DNA from: Alphaproteobacteria bacterium
Lineage (GTDB): Bacteria; Pseudomonadota; Alphaproteobacteria; UBA9219
Reading direction: 5' to 3'
Length of the DNA stretch: 7,601 nucleotides
NCBI GenBank assembly: GCA_028693775.1
Contig: JAQUUS010000067.1
Location: forward strand, 1 to 7,601
The notes beneath the pieces are model-generated. The model was not told the origin of the DNA. It saw nothing but the letters and a program-made list of their open reading frames with translations, and searched no databases. Numbering within the stretch: the first letter of the stretch is position 1; each line of letters begins with the position of its first letter. A program made the translations under genes and the position numbers. This document shows positions 7,101 through 7,601 of the stretch, one piece after another.

Positions 7101-7369
7101 TAAGGCCCTGTCTTGGGAAAAAACATGCCCCGATTGGCCCCCGGCTGCGTCTCGAACGAAACGCGCGCGCCGTATTCCGAAAACAGCCGCGCCTGCAAAG
7201 CCGACGTTTCCATCTCGTCGGCAGCAAAAGCGATCCCCAAGGCAAGAAGAACGCCCAAAACGGCAAAAGGAACGAAAGCGAAGCTGCGCCGCACAGGCTC
7301 AGGTTTCTTTTTCCGGCGCGGATGTTTTTTCGAAACCCGTTGTTTGGTCCGTCGCGCTCGTCCGGCCAC
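4163..7369 (-). CDS. Atypical large class A penicillin-binding protein (transglycosylase/transpeptidase)
   Basis: A 1068-aa bitopic membrane protein for peptidoglycan synthesis. Order: Arg/Lys-rich cytoplasmic tail (1-28), one membrane segment (about 29-49), a GT51 glycosyltransferase region (about 160-345), then a transpeptidase domain. GT51 features are ENREL with presumed catalytic Glu181, GGGSTLATQIEK (221-232) and the LDYLNN helix (274-279). Transpeptidase motifs are STAK (Ser514, Lys517), SVN (620-622) and KTGTGD (939-944). SVN to KTG spans about 317 residues, far more than in classical PBP1a/1b, implying large insertions. The C-terminal 1012-1068 is hydrophilic and probably disordered. 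The GTG start has GGGGGA about 6 nt upstream and lies 2 nt after the hisS stop. The enzyme class is secure; the subfamily is not. I would not name it mrcA, mrcB or pbpC. Confidence 0.9.
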   Translation of the reverse strand: MAGRARRTKQRVSKKHPRRKKKPEPVRRSFAFVPFAVLGVLLALGIAFAADEMETSALQARLFSEYGARVSFETQPGANRGMFFPKTGPYNERLGYSYIPFYIKNLAAEDFSVTAQARASAGYGKLVRKGLYPIYRPKTAAGLTLFDSASGKIYDASYPNHVYEKFDDIPPLLVDTLLFIENRELMESSLPTHNPVIEWDRLFAAVLGRLAGPFRAGGNSGGGSTLATQIEKFRFSPEGKTGSAAEKLKQIVSASLRVYLDGPDTREARKKIVLDYLNNTPLLARPGFGEINSIGDALWAWFGLDLKEASAAMNADERSSAGLGAKAFAYRSTLGLILAQRRPSYYLQANRKALDELIDASLDRLCGARVISGELRDAAKAARLNFLQAAPALPEPAYIEQKAVNAFRAHLMSLLGLKKLYELDRLDLAGKTTLDSGAQQKLVEFLKKMGDKDFLKANGLYGHRLLSSGNDPSKIKWSVVLYERGDAGNLLRLQADNVSAPFDMNEGMKLDLGSTAKLRTLVTYLEIISELHRRYAGLDPEDLQDLGEDVPDVLSGWILEHLEAHPKATLEETLRASLERRYSASPAEVFFTGGGEHTFHNFEREEDSRVMDLREAFRHSVNLVFVRLMRDIVNYTVAQEPRTKDELLYDDENPARRDYLERFADQEGRVFLGRYISELEKLSQAERLGRIVSHAHKGATARTALFRSLFPQAGFEDYAAFMKERMAPAVVAEQRLRKLFDSHAPGKYSLADRAYLAGVNPMELWLLTYWSSKPGATYRELMQASKDVRIDSYAWLYNSGPHAQNTRIRIILEEDAFAHIHKRWKRLGYPFDRLVPSLATSIGSSADRPGALAELAGIILNDGKKLPVQRFEGLEFGTGTPYETHLVFDGDRAPQQVLSPDVARVMKAVMAEVVSNGTAQRLKDVYKDLQGKVIPVGGKTGTGDHRYDEFGAGGQLISSRVVNRTGTFVFYIGDRFFGTITAHVAGEDAGDYMFTSALSAQMLKALAPILNPLINNGATQRSSRDAPAKGPPADEALVSDKDEDVSFNRQGDSAVGDAPVIETEETQQ

Positions 7370-7371
7370 GC

Positions 7372-7601
7372 CTAATCCCCCAGAATCTCGCGCACCTTGC
7401 CCGCGAGCTCGGCTCTAGGAACTTCGATTTGCGTCTTGGCGGCCATATTCTTGACGACCACAACGCCCTTCTCCTGTTCGTTGCCCCCCAAAAGAAGCAC
7501 AACCGGCACGCCGGTCTTGTCGGCATATTTGATCTGCTTGTCGAGCTTGGCGGGCTCCAGCCAGTTTTCGACGCGAAGCCCCTCCGCGCGCAATTCGGTG
7601 G
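7372..7601 (-). CDS. hisS: Histidyl-tRNA synthetase, C-terminal part (5' end outside window)
   Basis: The last 75 residues of a class II aminoacyl-tRNA synthetase, cut by the right edge of the window. They form the C-terminal anticodon-binding domain. Recognisable elements are TELRAEG at the window edge, LDKQIKYADKTGVPVVLLLG, a GNEQEKGVVVVKNM strand pair, and the closing ELAGKVREIL helix. This is the usual end of HisRS. The catalytic core, including the class II motifs and the histidine-binding loops, is not in view, so a HisZ-type paralogue cannot be strictly excluded; HisZ usually lacks this domain. The TAG stop is 2 nt before the PBP start, so the two genes are probably cotranscribed. Confidence 0.9.
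   Translation of the reverse strand, partial: TELRAEGLRVENWLEPAKLDKQIKYADKTGVPVVLLLGGNEQEKGVVVVKNMAAKTQIEVPRAELAGKVREILGD

Noticed and set aside
4421..7375. A 984-codon open frame on the plus strand antisense to the PBP gene
   Set aside because: It is codon-aligned with the PBP gene and arises from rare use of TTA, CTA and TCA. Its product is Arg/Ile-rich with no recognisable domain, while the minus strand shows clear PBP motifs.

Overview
The window looks like an ordinary chromosomal segment from an alphaproteobacterium. The main pointers are a DUF2336 protein and an invasion-associated-locus-B (IalB) family protein, both typical of that class. Genes are tightly packed, and there are no tRNA or rRNA genes, IS elements, phage genes or CRISPR arrays. 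Assignment below class level is not possible from the sequence alone.

Layout from left to right: apt (adenine salvage) lies on the minus strand. A 107-bp divergent gap separates it from a plus-strand DUF2336 gene. A 130-bp convergent gap rich in GTTGC/GCAAC inverted repeats follows. The remaining genes are all on the minus strand. Read in their transcribed order from the right edge, they are the 3' end of hisS (histidyl-tRNA synthetase, cut by the window), a large atypical class A penicillin-binding protein (1068 aa), an exported IalB-like protein with a lysine-rich tail, then pdxS and pdxT.

The minus-strand genes probably form two transcription units. hisS, the PBP gene and the ialB-like gene are coupled very tightly (2-nt gap, then a 4-nt ATGA overlap). 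pdxS and pdxT, separated by a few bases, encode the two subunits of the DXP-independent pyridoxal 5'-phosphate synthase. A 102-bp gap before pdxS holds a strong hairpin that overlaps a candidate promoter. The PBP (envelope-anchored, periplasmic peptidoglycan synthesis) and the exported IalB-like protein both act outside the cytoplasm, so they may be functionally linked; hisS is probably a positional partner.

The most unusual items are the divergent PBP, the histone-like basic tail on the IalB-family protein, and PdxST in what looks like an alphaproteobacterium, a class where the DXP-dependent PdxA/PdxJ route is more usual. I did not find a convincing new multi-gene system. The window is mostly housekeeping.
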